A model generated the notes under the pieces. The model worked only from the letters and a program-made list of their open reading frames with translations, did not search any database and was not told where the DNA came from. Both the position numbers and the translations under genes were made by a program. Below are positions 13,303 through 23,807 of a stretch of 64,000 bases of DNA, piece after piece. Source of the stretch: Amblyomma americanum. Lineage: Eukaryota > Arthropoda > Arachnida > Ixodida > Ixodidae. How positions within the stretch are numbered: position 1 is the first letter of the stretch; every line of letters starts with the position of its first letter. The DNA lies in contig NC_135500.1 of NCBI RefSeq assembly GCF_052857255.1, forward strand, positions 47,613,772-47,677,771. The letters run 5' to 3'.

Positions 13303-13715
13303 CCGCGATGGCTCAGTGGTCAGGGCGCTCGGCTACTGATCCGGAGTTCCCGGGTTCGAAACCGACCGCGGCGACTGCGCTTTTAAAGCCAAAGCTTTAC
13401 TGGCCGCGACCTTGCGATTTCGCCGTGGCGGTACTCCGAGGAGGCACATGACGTCACAACGCTCGCCTCGCCGCGGATATTTCTCTTTCTCGCTCCCTAG
13501 TCACTACTGCGCATGCGCCACTATAGTAGCACCAAGCCACAAGTGCTCCACCACTGTGCAGCGCCGCGCCTTTCATCAAAACCCAACTTTCAATTTCCAG
13601 TTTTCTCTGTCTTTCCCTCCGTCCTTTATCCCTTCCTTTACGGCGCGGTTCGGGTGTCCACAGAGATATGTGAGACAGCTACTGTGCCATTTCCTTTCCT
13701 CAAAAACCAAACAAA
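13303..13715 (+). repeat. tRNA-derived SINE, head and tail with a variant middle
   Basis: The head at 13303-13375 has an A-box-like GATGGCTCAGTGGTCAGGGC and a B-box-like GGGTTCGAAACC, so it would resemble a tRNA-derived RNA polymerase III promoter. The 3' portion at about 13598-13715 carries the CTTTACGGCGCGGTTCGGG and AGATATGTGAGACAG blocks of family 1. The 200 bp between differs from the complete copy at 39729-40044, so this is either a SINE subfamily or a composite of two insertions. Confidence 0.7.
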
Positions 13716-14270
13716 ACAAGTTAGTCGACGCCGTTCATATAGTTCATAGGCGTTGGCAACTTTGGAAAGGCCGTTCATTTTCACGAAAGGTAACGCGCAC
13801 AACCGGCTCCGTGGGTCAGTGGAAACCTCAATCTCGCTTGCATGTACGTGGCGTTGGTGTCCAACTGCAAAAGCCTGCTTTGATTGCGTTCCGCACATTG
13901 GATAGGCAGCGCGCCCTCCCCGCCACACTGGGAGGTGGCATGCAGTTAATGGTTGATCGCGAGAGATTGATCACCAAATGAAGGCTGCGGCCTAGCTATT
14001 GCTGCAGGGCCTCATGTCAGCCACGACGCTGTCAGCGTTAATGCATTCAGGCCCCATCTCTCACCACCGCCACATGCAGCAAAGCACGAATGAGGCGTCC
14101 GCATATCCGGGGAGCCAGTTATGCGCCCTTCCTTTCCTTTCCTCAAAGCCACCACCGTCTAGAACATTGTCAACGCCAACGCCAATGAACACAGTGAACG
14201 TCAATATCTTTCGCTTTGTATATCCTGGATTAGCTGAGCTAACCCTTGTTGCAGGAACAGGTCCCGAATA
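13716..14270. other. Unassigned sequence
   Basis: No gene is recognised. Short open frames on both strands lack known motifs. Confidence 0.35.
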
Positions 14271-14487
14271 GCTTTTATGGAGGCAGAATGCTAAGTCGCC
14301 TGAGCGCTGTGCGATGTCAGTGCACGTTAAAGATCCCCAGGTGGTCTAAATTATTCCGGAGGCTTCCACTACGGCACCTCTTCCTTTCTTCTTTCACTCC
14401 CTCCTTTATCCCTTCCCTTACGGCGCGGTTCAGGTGTCCAACGATATATGAGACAGATACTGCGCCATTTACTTTAAACAAAAGCCA

Positions 14488-14569
<82 letters not shown>
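14271..14569 (+). repeat. SINE family 1 with a long ATT tail
   Basis: The copy starts in the body (TTTTATGGAGGCAGAATGC), passes GTCAGTGCACGTTAAAGATC, the CTCCACTACGGCACC block and GATATATGAGACAGATAC, and ends at CCAATT followed by a pure ATT repeat at 14488-14569 (about 27 units). A trinucleotide tail directly after CCAATT is also seen in the copies at 39729 and 61898, so the tail belongs to this SINE family. Confidence 0.85.
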
Positions 14570-14572
<3 letters not shown>

Positions 14573-16509
14573 CCCCCACTGTAAGCGGTGCCGCACGCGG
14601 AGAACAATGAGTGGTCCTAATTTTTACGCCCTTTTGTCCCGACGGCGCCGCCATGCGGATGCTGTCATTCGCGGCTTTCCATCAGATGGCGTATCGTCAG
14701 CACGTCGGTTCCTACGACAGCTTCGCAGTTAAAGCATATCGTTACCGCGTTTACGTTACAGTTTACCGGGCTCGGCTACCTTCATCTGCGCATGCGCGGC
14801 CATTACCAGGGCGCGAGTACTTAAGGGGATTTCGTTTTGGGTTTCAGAGTTAGCGTTCGCTCGTAAACAAGCATGGCATCGCGCTGCACGCCCGCTTCAG
14901 ACCAAATGCGGCATTACTGCTGCAGTCTTCGCCGCGATTTCACGAGTGATGCCATTCGCTTTTATTTCGCATGCTCTCAGTCATACGTCGAGGTATAAGC
15001 GCCAACCATGGCCCATGGTTTCAGACAATTCGGCAATTTTCGAGCTATTATGCCTCACTATATGCCGTGTCCATCAAAGTTCTTAGACAGTTCCCGCCGC
15101 TTGCTGGCGTGCCTATCGTGGACGTCGCGGAACGAGCGGCGCTGCAGTCGCACTTTTCTGCACATCTCGCGCGTCGTATGCTACACCTCCGTAAAGACAG
15201 GCGGCACTGCGCCCGTATACCTGTAGATAATTTTTTTTTCAGGCGTGAAAAAACAAGAATATGGTCTAGCTGGTGGTGGCACATGTTGAAAATATTAGTA
15301 GATTACTTGCAGCGCACAAGGGTACACACAATGAGGTTGAGAAACTACATGATAATAAACAAGGCACGCTTCTCCATTGTTGTGTCTCATGCCGTCCAAG
15401 CAGTTTAGTTTGTCATGTGTTTTTTCGTCGGTTATAGCAGTTAACACCAATCGAATGCAATGACAGAACTGTTTCAGTGTAGAAGCATCGAGCTGTGTAC
15501 TGTCATGCCGCCCGCTGATGACATGAACGCCAGGCGCTGCAAATGCTGGAGATCAATCATGCAGTGCTGAGTTCCTTGGTCTGTAACTTTTGAGAGTGCT
15601 GCCCTCAGTGCCAAGACCTTTCTCTTTCTTCTACCTCGCTGAAGTTGTCTGTGATGAACATTCTCCGGCTTCGGCCCCTGTTCATCACGACTTGCACTTG
15701 CACCTGCACAGATATCTAAACCCCCTACTTCTATCAGAATTCCCTCAAGGTAGATCACAGAGGCTGCAGTTTTCAACAGCTGCTTCTGCAGCTTGTAGCC
15801 ATTCACGAAGCAGATACCATCTTCTTGACAACAGCCTTCGGAATTGTTGATGGCCTGCAGCTAGTTTTCTGGAGTAGAAAATTCCACCCATCTTCTCTGT
15901 TATTTCATGCGACATGTAAAAATTTTCCAGCCTCAACCACTGGCTCGTGATAACCCTGCGCACAGAACTTGCGTATTGTTGCAACTTTTATGTCGTCGCA
16001 AGCTTGACAACGGCACTTACTCGGTTCAGCCCCGCATGATACAGACCCCTAATCGTATGCGCCCAGATCGACGAACTGAAAGCCGCTAGCACCAGATGGG
16101 TGGCGCCATCAAAGGACCCGCGCACCTTGCAACGCTCGCTTCGGCGCCTTTCGCATCTTTACGCCAACAGATGGTGCCGCCGCCACCCTTTTGGTGAAAA
16201 CCCGGCGTTGGTGGCTTCCGGTTCGTCGATCTCGGAGCAGAAGATTACGGGCCTGCGCGGCTGTTCCACAGTAAGCACCACTCTCAAACTTGCCACGAGG
16301 AAAAAGTTACCGCAATAGATCTGAGCGCAGTTTGACCACACCCGAGCCAACGGTTGAGGAGGAAAATTTTTTTAAAGTCCTCACTATAAAGACAAGCAAT
16401 ATTATATATCTACATGTCGTCAGTCCGTAGAGGTGTCACAGTCGCCTGACCACCAAGCGTCAGTGCAGACGTAATACTGGTCTCAGCAGAGCAGCAAAGC
16501 GGCTCCAGT
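14570..16509. other. Unassigned 1.9 kb next to a THAP-like remnant
   Basis: No domain is recognised. Minus-strand frames at 15474-15806 and 15745-15984 could be downstream remains of the THAP-bearing sequence at 16510-17007, but they contain no motif I can name and need frame shifts to join. A promoter or exon structure cannot be supported. Confidence 0.3.
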
Positions 16510-17007
16510 TCATTCGGAAATGAGTGCATACGAACGGCTTGCTTGCAGACGACGTAGTATGTACGTCGATGCGATGAACTCCGGATTTAAAAGCCTGCCT
16601 GAAAGCATGCTTTCTTGGTATATTTCGCCTGCATTGCACGTTTTTTGGTTTTCTGATTTGCTCCGGAGGAGAGAGATGAGTCCAGGGACAGAACCGTGCA
16701 GCACGCAGTTCCCGCAAAGAATTCGCACCTGTTGCCCGTTTACAACGTGCTTGTGGTCCTTGATAATGTGGTCAGCCTCAAAATGACGTTCACCTAAGTT
16801 AGACGTGCGAGACAGCTGTTTAAACCTTTTAAACTGGATTTCATCGCGAGGCGGTGTGAAAACATGATGACCGGTGGCGTCGTTCCTGTTGTCACTTGTG
16901 CAGCGAGGCGCAAATCTAGATGAGAAGTGCAACCCTCGCTTGGACTCACAAAGTGCATACATTTCACCACAGAGAAGTTTTACACAATCACTGCGAGCAC
17001 TATACAC
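16510..17007 (-). pseudogene. Decayed THAP-domain protein remnant
   Basis: The 165-residue frame has the layout of a THAP zinc-finger DNA-binding domain, found in P-element transposases and their cellular relatives. An APRCTSDNRN start is followed by HHVFTPPRDEIQFKRF, then ERHFEADHI, then GSVPGLI in the place of the usual AVPT box. Two expected zinc ligands look replaced: the first Cys before PRC reads Phe-Ala, and the Cys before ERHF reads Gly. This suggests decay, or that the frame is only partly correct. No catalytic transposase region is visible downstream. The alternative is a THAP-containing cellular gene exon. The call rests on motif order alone. Confidence 0.45.
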
Positions 17008-17311
17008 GCAAAACCGAGCTTGAAAATCCGAGTAGCCTGTCGTTACCGCAGCGAATGAAACTGCCGCGATAGGGGACGATGTAGAAAAGCTCCACTACAG
17101 CGCCATTAGTTCCCGCCACCGCCACTGTAGCCACCCACCGAGTGGAGCTGCGGAATTGGAACTGTTTAAGAACGTTGGTGTACATACCAAAATAGCAATG
17201 ACAACATTGCGCTTCTTCAGCTTCGCCCCATCTTTAACGTTTTCCTGCATTTTCAGTTTTCTTCCATGAAAAAACATAGGATAGTAATGCACTCTCCATA
17301 TTCATGAACAA

Positions 17312-18733
17312 GTGCGGGAAAAAATATTCCTTGAGAGTGGGCGTGTGAACAGCATCGTGGCACGGTTGCTTGACAGCATGCGTTTGTTCATGCAGATAGC
17401 GGGATGTCTTCAGATCTACGTGGCATCGACCGCTCCAACAGACACCGCATGGATTGCACCTGCACCTTATTGCTGTTATGCTGACCTGGCTTCATATGAC
17501 CCGTCCTGGCAACCCTCTTGGACCGTGGCTCCTTCGCAGAAGTTCAGCTCATCGCCTACGACATCACCATTTCCTCTGGATATAAACGAACGCCAGCGGC
17601 CCGCGCCTTCCAGTGGGCGTGTGAACAGCATCGTGGCACGGTTGCTTGACAGCATGCGTTTGTTCATGCAGGTTAGTAATGACGTTCCTATGTTTGCAAA
17701 TAAATCTAGCAATGTTTGTCTTGTGCTGTTCCCACGCCCACAAGTGCTATTAGGTTTGCTTGTGCAGTCATTTGATGTGTGTGCTCAGCTGGTTCTGCAG
17801 TCGGGTGATGTCGAACTTAACCCTGGCCCTGGTACGCGTTCTAAGAACAGTGAAACGGATGACTCTGTACAGGAAAAGCTTAATGACGTGTTAACTTTAT
17901 TACAGAACGTTAACTCACGCACTGCTAGAATGGAAACCGAACAGTTACGCTTAATTCCTTCCATATCTGAAATAAAGGAAAATCAGGAATCTATGAAAAA
18001 GAATATCTCCGATATCGATGCGAGACTGTCGGCAGTTGAACTTCAAGCTTCTGCTTCTGACGAAGCTCACCAAGAGCTGCTGACCCTGCGCGAACTCGCT
18101 GATAACCTGATTAGCGAGAATGCCAAATTGCGGCTTAGTCAGTCACAGCTTGAAGACAGGCAGCGAAGAGACAATCTATTGTTTTTTGGCTTACGTGACA
18201 GTCCAACGGAAACATGGGAAGGAACGGAAGACAAGCTTTTGAGCGTTATCTCTAACTGCTTTAGTCCGGCGCTTATGAAGGATGCGTTTGAACGTACCCA
18301 TAGGATTGGTACATTTACGGATGATAAATGTCGCCCGGTCATCGTGAAGTTCTCCTCCTTTAAAACAAAGCAACAAATTCTATCCCAGTCAGCGAAACTT
18401 AAAGATGAAGGTATCACCGTAAGTGAAGATTACTCGTTGGAAACGCGTCAGGCCAGGAAAAAGCTGCTTCAATTCGCTAAGGGTCAGGGCTCATTTTACA
18501 AGCTTAGGCACAACAAACTGTACATTAAGAACAAATGCTACAGTTATAACCCTGCTCGCGACTGCGTTTTCATGGAGGCTAATCTTCGGGCATCAGCAAC
18601 TTCTCTTGATAGTAACTCAAGTCACGGTATCGCTGCTTCATCACATGCTGAGCCGACTGATCGATTGTCTCCTTCGCCAGTCCACAATCAGCAGTCAAAT
18701 GACGGTACCTCTGGCTCGACCTACGCGCCGTAG
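17312..18733 (+). CDS. LINE ORF1 protein with N-terminal 2A motif, coiled coil and RRM-like domain
   Basis: The 473-residue open frame encodes a nucleic-acid-binding ORF1 protein of a non-LTR retrotransposon. A hydrophobic stretch (about residues 137-162) leads into SGDVELNPGP, with the 2A core at residues 166-173. Next comes a low-complexity acidic linker, a heptad-rich region at about 185-290 likely to form a coiled coil, and a region at about 290-415 (RRDNLLFFGLRDSPTETWEG through FERTHRIG to YKLRHNKLYIKNKCY) that resembles the RRM-like and C-terminal domains of L1-type ORF1 proteins. The C-terminus is Ser-rich. The true start may be one of several in-frame Met codons upstream of the 2A site; 17312 is the first. 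If 2A works, most of the protein is released with an N-terminal proline. It has no internal stop. Confidence 0.85.
   Translation: MREKIFLESGRVNSIVARLLDSMRLFMQIAGCLQIYVASTAPTDTAWIAPAPYCCYADLASYDPSWQPSWTVAPSQKFSSSPTTSPFPLDINERQRPAPSSGRVNSIVARLLDSMRLFMQVSNDVPMFANKSSNVCLVLFPRPQVLLGLLVQSFDVCAQLVLQSGDVELNPGPGTRSKNSETDDSVQEKLNDVLTLLQNVNSRTARMETEQLRLIPSISEIKENQESMKKNISDIDARLSAVELQASASDEAHQELLTLRELADNLISENAKLRLSQSQLEDRQRRDNLLFFGLRDSPTETWEGTEDKLLSVISNCFSPALMKDAFERTHRIGTFTDDKCRPVIVKFSSFKTKQQILSQSAKLKDEGITVSEDYSLETRQARKKLLQFAKGQGSFYKLRHNKLYIKNKCYSYNPARDCVFMEANLRASATSLDSNSSHGIAASSHAEPTDRLSPSPVHNQQSNDGTSGSTYAP
17336..17671 (+). repeat. 60-bp perfect direct repeat, 276-bp period
   Basis: Positions 17336-17395 and 17612-17671 are identical over 60 bp. 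The 276-bp spacing is a multiple of three, so both copies translate to the same peptide ending DSMRLFMQ in the ORF1 frame. Each copy ends in ATGCAG. After the first comes ATAGCG; after the second comes GTTAGT, which resembles a splice donor. It may be a tandem 5' promoter unit, as in some LINEs, or a local duplication. Confidence 0.85.
17807..17830 (+). other. 2A ribosome-skipping motif DVELNPGP
   Basis: These codons read DVELNPGP, an exact match to the 2A consensus D-(V/I)-E-x-N-P-G-P. They are preceded by QLVLQSG, the usual Leu-rich and Ser-Gly context. 2A peptides make the ribosome skip the last Gly-Pro bond without terminating. They are known in some viruses and in APE-type non-LTR retrotransposons, where they lie at the N-terminal side of ORF1, as here. 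Activity is inferred, not shown. Confidence 0.85.
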
Positions 18734-18757
18734 GGCTGCGCGAGGGGCAGTGGGCCA

Positions 18758-21551
18758 GTGTCCGATACTGGCAACTCGCTTTCTTTTCTTTTTTCCAACA
18801 TACGAAGCTTACTACCCAAGCGCGATAAACTTAATCATATCATTGATTCGTGTGATGCTGATGTCGTCTTACTAACCGAAACATGGCTTTCTTCCAAGAT
18901 AGCGGACATTGAACTATTTGACTGCAAAAAACGCTATAACGTGTTTAGATCTGACAGAAGTGAGAGATCTGGAGGAGGTGTTTTAATAGCTGTCGCGGAT
19001 AATTTTGTAGCATCGCCTATTAATATTCCAACTAGCCTGGAACTGGTTTGGGTGGAACTTAGTGTACGTTTTAAGAGAATGATTTTGGGTATATGTTACC
19101 GTCCCCCGTCCTCGAGCCATACCTTCGTTGATGAATTGCATGATTCCCTTAACATGATCACTGTACGATTTCCGAGTACACCTATTGTCTTAGCTGGTGA
19201 CTTTAACTACTCTAGTATCGTGTGGACTAGTACATCACCTTATCTCAGCTCTTTTTCTACTGAGTGTAAAAAGTTTTTGTCAACTTGTATGGATTTCAAT
19301 CTTTCGCAGTTAGTCTCTAAACCTACTCGAACTACTTTATCCTCATCGAATGTTTTAGATCTTGTTCTAACTAACGTGCCTGATCATATCCCTTCGATTT
19401 TTTACCTACCTGGTCTCAGTGATCATTCTTTGCTGCATTTTGATGTACAAATTCCTGTATCTATCCGAGTTAGTCAGACTAAACACATTAGAGATTATAA
19501 ACGGGCTGACTTTCATGCTATTAACTGCGAACTAGCTGGTTTTTTGGATGATTACTTACCAGGCTTTTCACAGCGTTCTCTTTACGCTAACTGGGATTTG
19601 TTCAAGGATATCGTTGAACATCTCATTAACACTTTTGTACCATTAAGATCTTTGAAGTGCGATCGGGAATCACCTTGGTTTATTAATGTTTTAAAAAGAC
19701 TCCAATAAAAAGAAGCGCTTGTTCCGCTCTGCGAACTTGTTGAATTCTAAACAACGATGGGAGGCCTACTTTTCCGCAGCTGCAGAGTACAAAGGTGCGC
19801 TAAAAAACGCAAAGGACACATTTTTTAACCACACACTGTCTGCTATGCTGGTCAATAATCCAAAACAATTTTGGAATGTAGTTAACAAGAAAGACCCTTC
19901 CACAATACTACTTACTTCTTCTGATGGTGTTGCCTTTCCTCCATACGAATGTGCTTCTGTTCTAAACAATATATTTGCTGCGGCATTTTCTACCAACGTT
20001 TCTCTTGTTCATCGCGTGTGCCCTGTTTTTGATGCTCTTCCTATGGATCCAGTTATATTCGACGCGGCAGGCATCCAGTGCATCATAGAAAATCTTAAGG
20101 TTTCCTCTTCCTGCGGTGTTGACAACATTAATTCGAAGTTTTTAATTAATACAAAGTACTACTGTTCCATAATTCTTACTAAATTGTTTGAGCAGTCTCT
20201 TCCAACAGGTTGTATTCCCAATGATTGGAAAATTGGGAAGGTGATTCCACTGCATAAGTCCGGAAGTAAACATTCTCCTGATAACTTTAGACCTATATCA
20301 CTCACTAGTATTCCGTGCAAGGTCATGGAACACGTCATATATTCTCATCTCATTTCTTTTTTAGAATCTAACTCCTTTTTCAGCATTGCCCAGCATGGTT
20401 TTCGTAAGTCTTTTTCATGCGAAACTCAGCTAATATGTTTCACACATGACCTTCATTGCATCCTTGACCACGGGTCTCAGGCAGATTGCATATTTTTGGA
20501 CTTCTCGAAAGCGTTTGACACTGTTTCACATGAGCTTCTCTTTCTTAAATTAAGCAATCTTAACATAGACCCTAATGTCCTTGCATGGCTACAATGCTTT
20601 CTTTCTAACCATTCACAATTCGTAACAGCGAACAATATAAACTCTCATTCTTTGCCTGTCCGTTCCGGCGTGCCTCAGGGGTCAGTTCTTGGGCCCCTCC
20701 TTTTTCTCATCTATATAAATGACTTACCGGCTAACATTTCTTCTTCAATTAATCTTTTTGCCGATGATTGTGTTATTTACCGCGAAATTAAAGATGGTAA
20801 TGATGTCTCTTGTCTTCAATCCGATATTAACAAGGTTCTTGACTGGTGTTTTACTTGGAACATGCAACTAAACATTAATAAGTGTAAACATGTACGCATT
20901 TCTCGTTTCTCTAATGCCCCTTCTTATCACATTAACAACGTGTCTCTCGAAACCGTGTCATGTTATAAATATCTGGGTGTTTACGTTTCTTGTAACCTGT
21001 CTTGGAAAACTCACGTTGAATACATAATAAATAACGCTGATCGCATGCTTGGGTACCTTCGCAGAAGTTTCTCACGTTCATCTACTTCAATAAAATTATT
21101 ACTTTATAAAACATTGCTTCGGTCCAAGTTAGAATATGCTGCATCTGTCTGGAGCCCTGGCATCGATTCACTCGTTTCAGATTTGGAAGCTGTACAGAAC
21201 CGCGCATGCCGTTTCATTCTTTCTAATTATCACCGAACAAGCAGTGTAACCGCCATGAAATCAAGTTTGTCCCTACCACTTCTTTCCCACCGCAGATCAA
21301 TAGCCTCATTGTGTCTCTTTCATAAAATATACCACAACAGCTTTCTCAATCCTAAGTTACTGTCTAGACCATGTTACATATCAGCACGCGTTGATCACCG
21401 TCATAAAGTTGGAATCCCATCTTGTCACACCAAATGTTTTCATGACTCATTCATACCCCGAACTTGTGTCAGCTGGAATCACCTTCCCCACGACATCGCA
21501 GGTATTTCCGATAACAATTCATTTCGTAAAGTCCTTAATGTTTCTTTCTGA
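18758..21551 (+). pseudogene. LINE ORF2: endonuclease and reverse transcriptase, one frameshift
   Basis: ORF2 encodes the proteins that nick the target and copy the LINE RNA into it. The first block (18758-19708) is an apurinic-type endonuclease: FSNIRSLLPKRDKL, VVLLTETWLSS, GGGVLIAV, ICYRPPSSSH, LAGDFNYSSIVW and LPGLSDHSLLHF. The second (19719-21551, 610 residues) is the reverse transcriptase: NFRPISLTSIPCKVMEHVIY, IFLDFSKAFDTVSHELL, SGVPQGSVLGPLLFLIYIND, NLFADDCVIY and CYKYLGVYVS, ending in a CR1-like SWNHLPHDIAGI tail. At about 19703 the frame breaks between VLKRL and NKKKRLFRSA; other copies read KRxSNKKKR here, so about two bases appear lost. All catalytic residues I can place are kept. 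No RNase H follows. Confidence 0.9.
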
Positions 21552-21763
21552 GTATGTGTCGTTTATTACTGTATAAAAATTGCCTTTTTACTGTCTACAC
21601 ACTGTTTTAATATATCCCCACTGCATTCTAATCTTATTGCCTTCCTGTGTTTTCACTTTTTATGTATTCCTGGTTTATTTTTGTTTTCCCTCCTTGTTGT
21701 TGCTGTTTAGGCTGAATTTTTATGTATTCCCACTCCCCTCTGTAATGCCTTCGGGCCCTGAGG

Positions 21764-21769
21764 GTACAA

Positions 21770-21855
<86 letters not shown>
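21764..21855 (+). repeat. AAAT-repeat tail of the LINE
   Basis: About 22 tandem AAAT units follow the 3' UTR end GGGCCCTGAGGGTACAAT. Similar but shorter AAATAAAT ends occur on the related LINEs ending near 7948 and 12180, so the repeat is the element's own 3' terminus, probably expanded after insertion. Confidence 0.9.
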
Positions 21856-21856
<1 letters not shown>

Positions 21857-23690
21857 GAGTTTTCACCGGCTTTGGTGACAGTCACTAGATGGCGCCACTT
21901 TGTTTACATCTAAACCACGCATCAAAACAAGCGACGCTGCGGCAGAAGTGTTGCAGTTGCGCTGTTTACAGCGTTCTTAACTCAACTCTAACGCAATATG
22001 CTCTGCGTAAGCACGCTTACTGCGTTCTAAAATTGTCAAGTGCTCACTAAAATTGTCAAGTGCTCACGATACGCAATGTGGCTAGCTTCATGGGCGCCTC
22101 TGAAAAGCCGCTGAGCCGGCTGTCAGCATAAAAGTAGCGTGGATGTATTTATATCCAGAGAAAATACTTATGACAGTGCACGTAGAATCTCACTGCACAG
22201 AAATGCTTGCAATGTGTGCATATTTATCTCTGCAACAAATAGCGGGACACCTGCCATCACCATCACTACTCTTCGCCTTATGGTAAAGTACTACGGGGGA
22301 CGGTATGCTAAAACGTCTTCTGGCGCGTTTTGCAGCACTAACGGGTAAATTCGGCGTCCGGTAACACGTTAAACGGCAACCCAAACATCGTAACGATATG
22401 CCATAAGTCTCTAATGACCGCTCGTTGGCGCATGTCTTCTGAAGTGAGGCACGGGAGACGTGCTTTTACGGACGGGCCGGGTTCGCCCGCTGAGTGTGCA
22501 TGTGAGGGTCCCTGAGGCTTTTCAGTGATGACGAAGTAATGATGCACTCTGCCTAAGAGACGGGTTTTCGACGACCTTGTGTACTTACTACGTGTGTCTT
22601 TTATGAGGTAGTAGATATGCCGAAGCGAGGGAAATCGAGCATGTTTTGCTAAGCTTATGAATTTGCTTCTGTTGTTTCGCTTTTGTCTGTTGTTTCGTCC
22701 TTTCCCCCCAACGTTCGATTGAACCAGCGTTTGGGAATTTACCCAACTGGTTGTTCTCCCCAGTGAGGGCGGGGACATAGGAATAAAAAGAGGTTGTTTT
22801 GGGGGAACCGGAGGCTAGTTTCGTCAGATCTATCTTCAAGGCAGTCATCTGTATGTAGTTTACTTCTTGTTCTTACGTCCTGTTTTATTTGCTTTAAATG
22901 TTAACGAAGAGTTAAGCGCTCTCGAGGTTCACTTCGAGTAATATGATCGGGCAAGTCGAGCCTGGAAGACGTTCTGCATCCCTTTACCATCATTCAACAT
23001 TTATTTCCTTCTCAATAACATCAAGAAAGAGGTAAACATTACAACTGGCGCGGTGAATAAATACGATGGAACAAATGATGGAAGGAGAGTTCTAATCTAA
23101 GCGATGATAAAGCTTCCAGATTCTAGAATAGACACTATGCAAGCAGGCAGCAGGCTTGTGGCTCTAGTCTCAGCTGGTCTTTGGAACGAATCACAGTACT
23201 GGTCAGTTATGAAAGTCGGTACGCGTACTTTCAACCCAACACCAGCGCAAGATGATACGTAACTACGCATTGTGAACAAAGCGTGTTTAAGACATACGTT
23301 CGCGCAGTTTCTTTCTTAAATCACGAATTTTCAAATTTAAAAGCCGCGGCAGCGGTTTCACGGGGGTCCTTCCCCCTTACAAATTGGCATTCATACAGGT
23401 ACGGCTATGGTGCAAGTGTTTCACAGGTCAATAAAGGAAAGCGCAAGTATTAGAAATATGCTTGAGCAGTGATTGAAAAAACAGCGAGTATTGAGAATGA
23501 AAGCGAATGAACTTGAATAAAGACTAGTGACCGAAACGAACCGAATACGAACACGACTGAAGCATATTACACACCTAGAGGCCATTCTGAAAACGGAAGA
23601 AGCGTGATATCGTCAAAAAAAAAAATATAATGGGAAGGATAACGGCAAGGAGAACTTGCTACACATCTCAAGACTTTTTTCTGGAGTAAG
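21856..23690. other. Unassigned 1.8 kb
   Basis: No domain is recognised. Minus-strand frames at 22338-22778 and 22588-22848 overlap in different frames and are Lys/Gln-rich without a known motif. They could be part of an LTR or other repeat, but I could not find matching repeats within the window. Confidence 0.35.
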
Positions 23691-23807
23691 TGCATATTCG
23701 ATTTCGGATAGAAAGAGTCTTTTGTAAAGATGTAGTTTTAAAGCAACCTCAGCAAGCGAAAATTCCCGGCGAACAAAACTAAGCACGCCATTACCATTGT
23801 TCCCGTT
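23691..23807 (-). mobile_element. LINE reverse transcriptase thumb-region fragment
   Basis: Within a short minus-strand frame, the stretch VLSFVRREFSLAEVALKLHLYKRLFLSEIEYAL (given here only to mark its span, 23796 down to 23691) parallels the GYLRRSFSRSSTSIKLLLYK and RSKLEYAASVW blocks of the LINE at 21050-21160. It is a small, heavily decayed CR1-like fragment; the homology is weak outside these blocks. Confidence 0.45.

Larger units (their letters stand above)
17300..21855 (+). mobile_element. Near-full-length CR1-like LINE with 2A-containing ORF1
   Basis: This is the most complete retrotransposon in the window. It has a 5' region with a duplicated 60-bp block, ORF1 (17312-18733), a 24-bp spacer, ORF2 with endonuclease and reverse transcriptase (18758-21551), a 3' UTR ending in TAATGCCTTCGGGCCCTGAG, and a tail of AAAT units. 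RNase H is absent. Only one frame shift (near 19703) separates ORF2 from an intact frame. The 7948-10168 copy belongs to the same family. The exact 5' end is uncertain. No clear target duplication was found, as is common for CR1-like elements that end in microsatellite-like tails. Confidence 0.9.

Noticed and set aside
14317..14654. Poly-Asn, poly-Ile and poly-Leu frames
   Set aside because: Translations of the ATT tail of a SINE.
17312..18733. ORF1 as a viral polyprotein because of its 2A motif
   Set aside because: The coiled-coil and RRM-like domains, the following endonuclease and reverse transcriptase, and the repeat tail fit a non-LTR retrotransposon; no viral gene is present.
21634..21885. 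Leu-Phe-Ile-Tyr repeat frame resembling a membrane protein
   Set aside because: Translation of the AAAT tail of the LINE.
22338..22848. LTR retrotransposon end
   Set aside because: No matching second LTR, primer site or integrase was found in the window.
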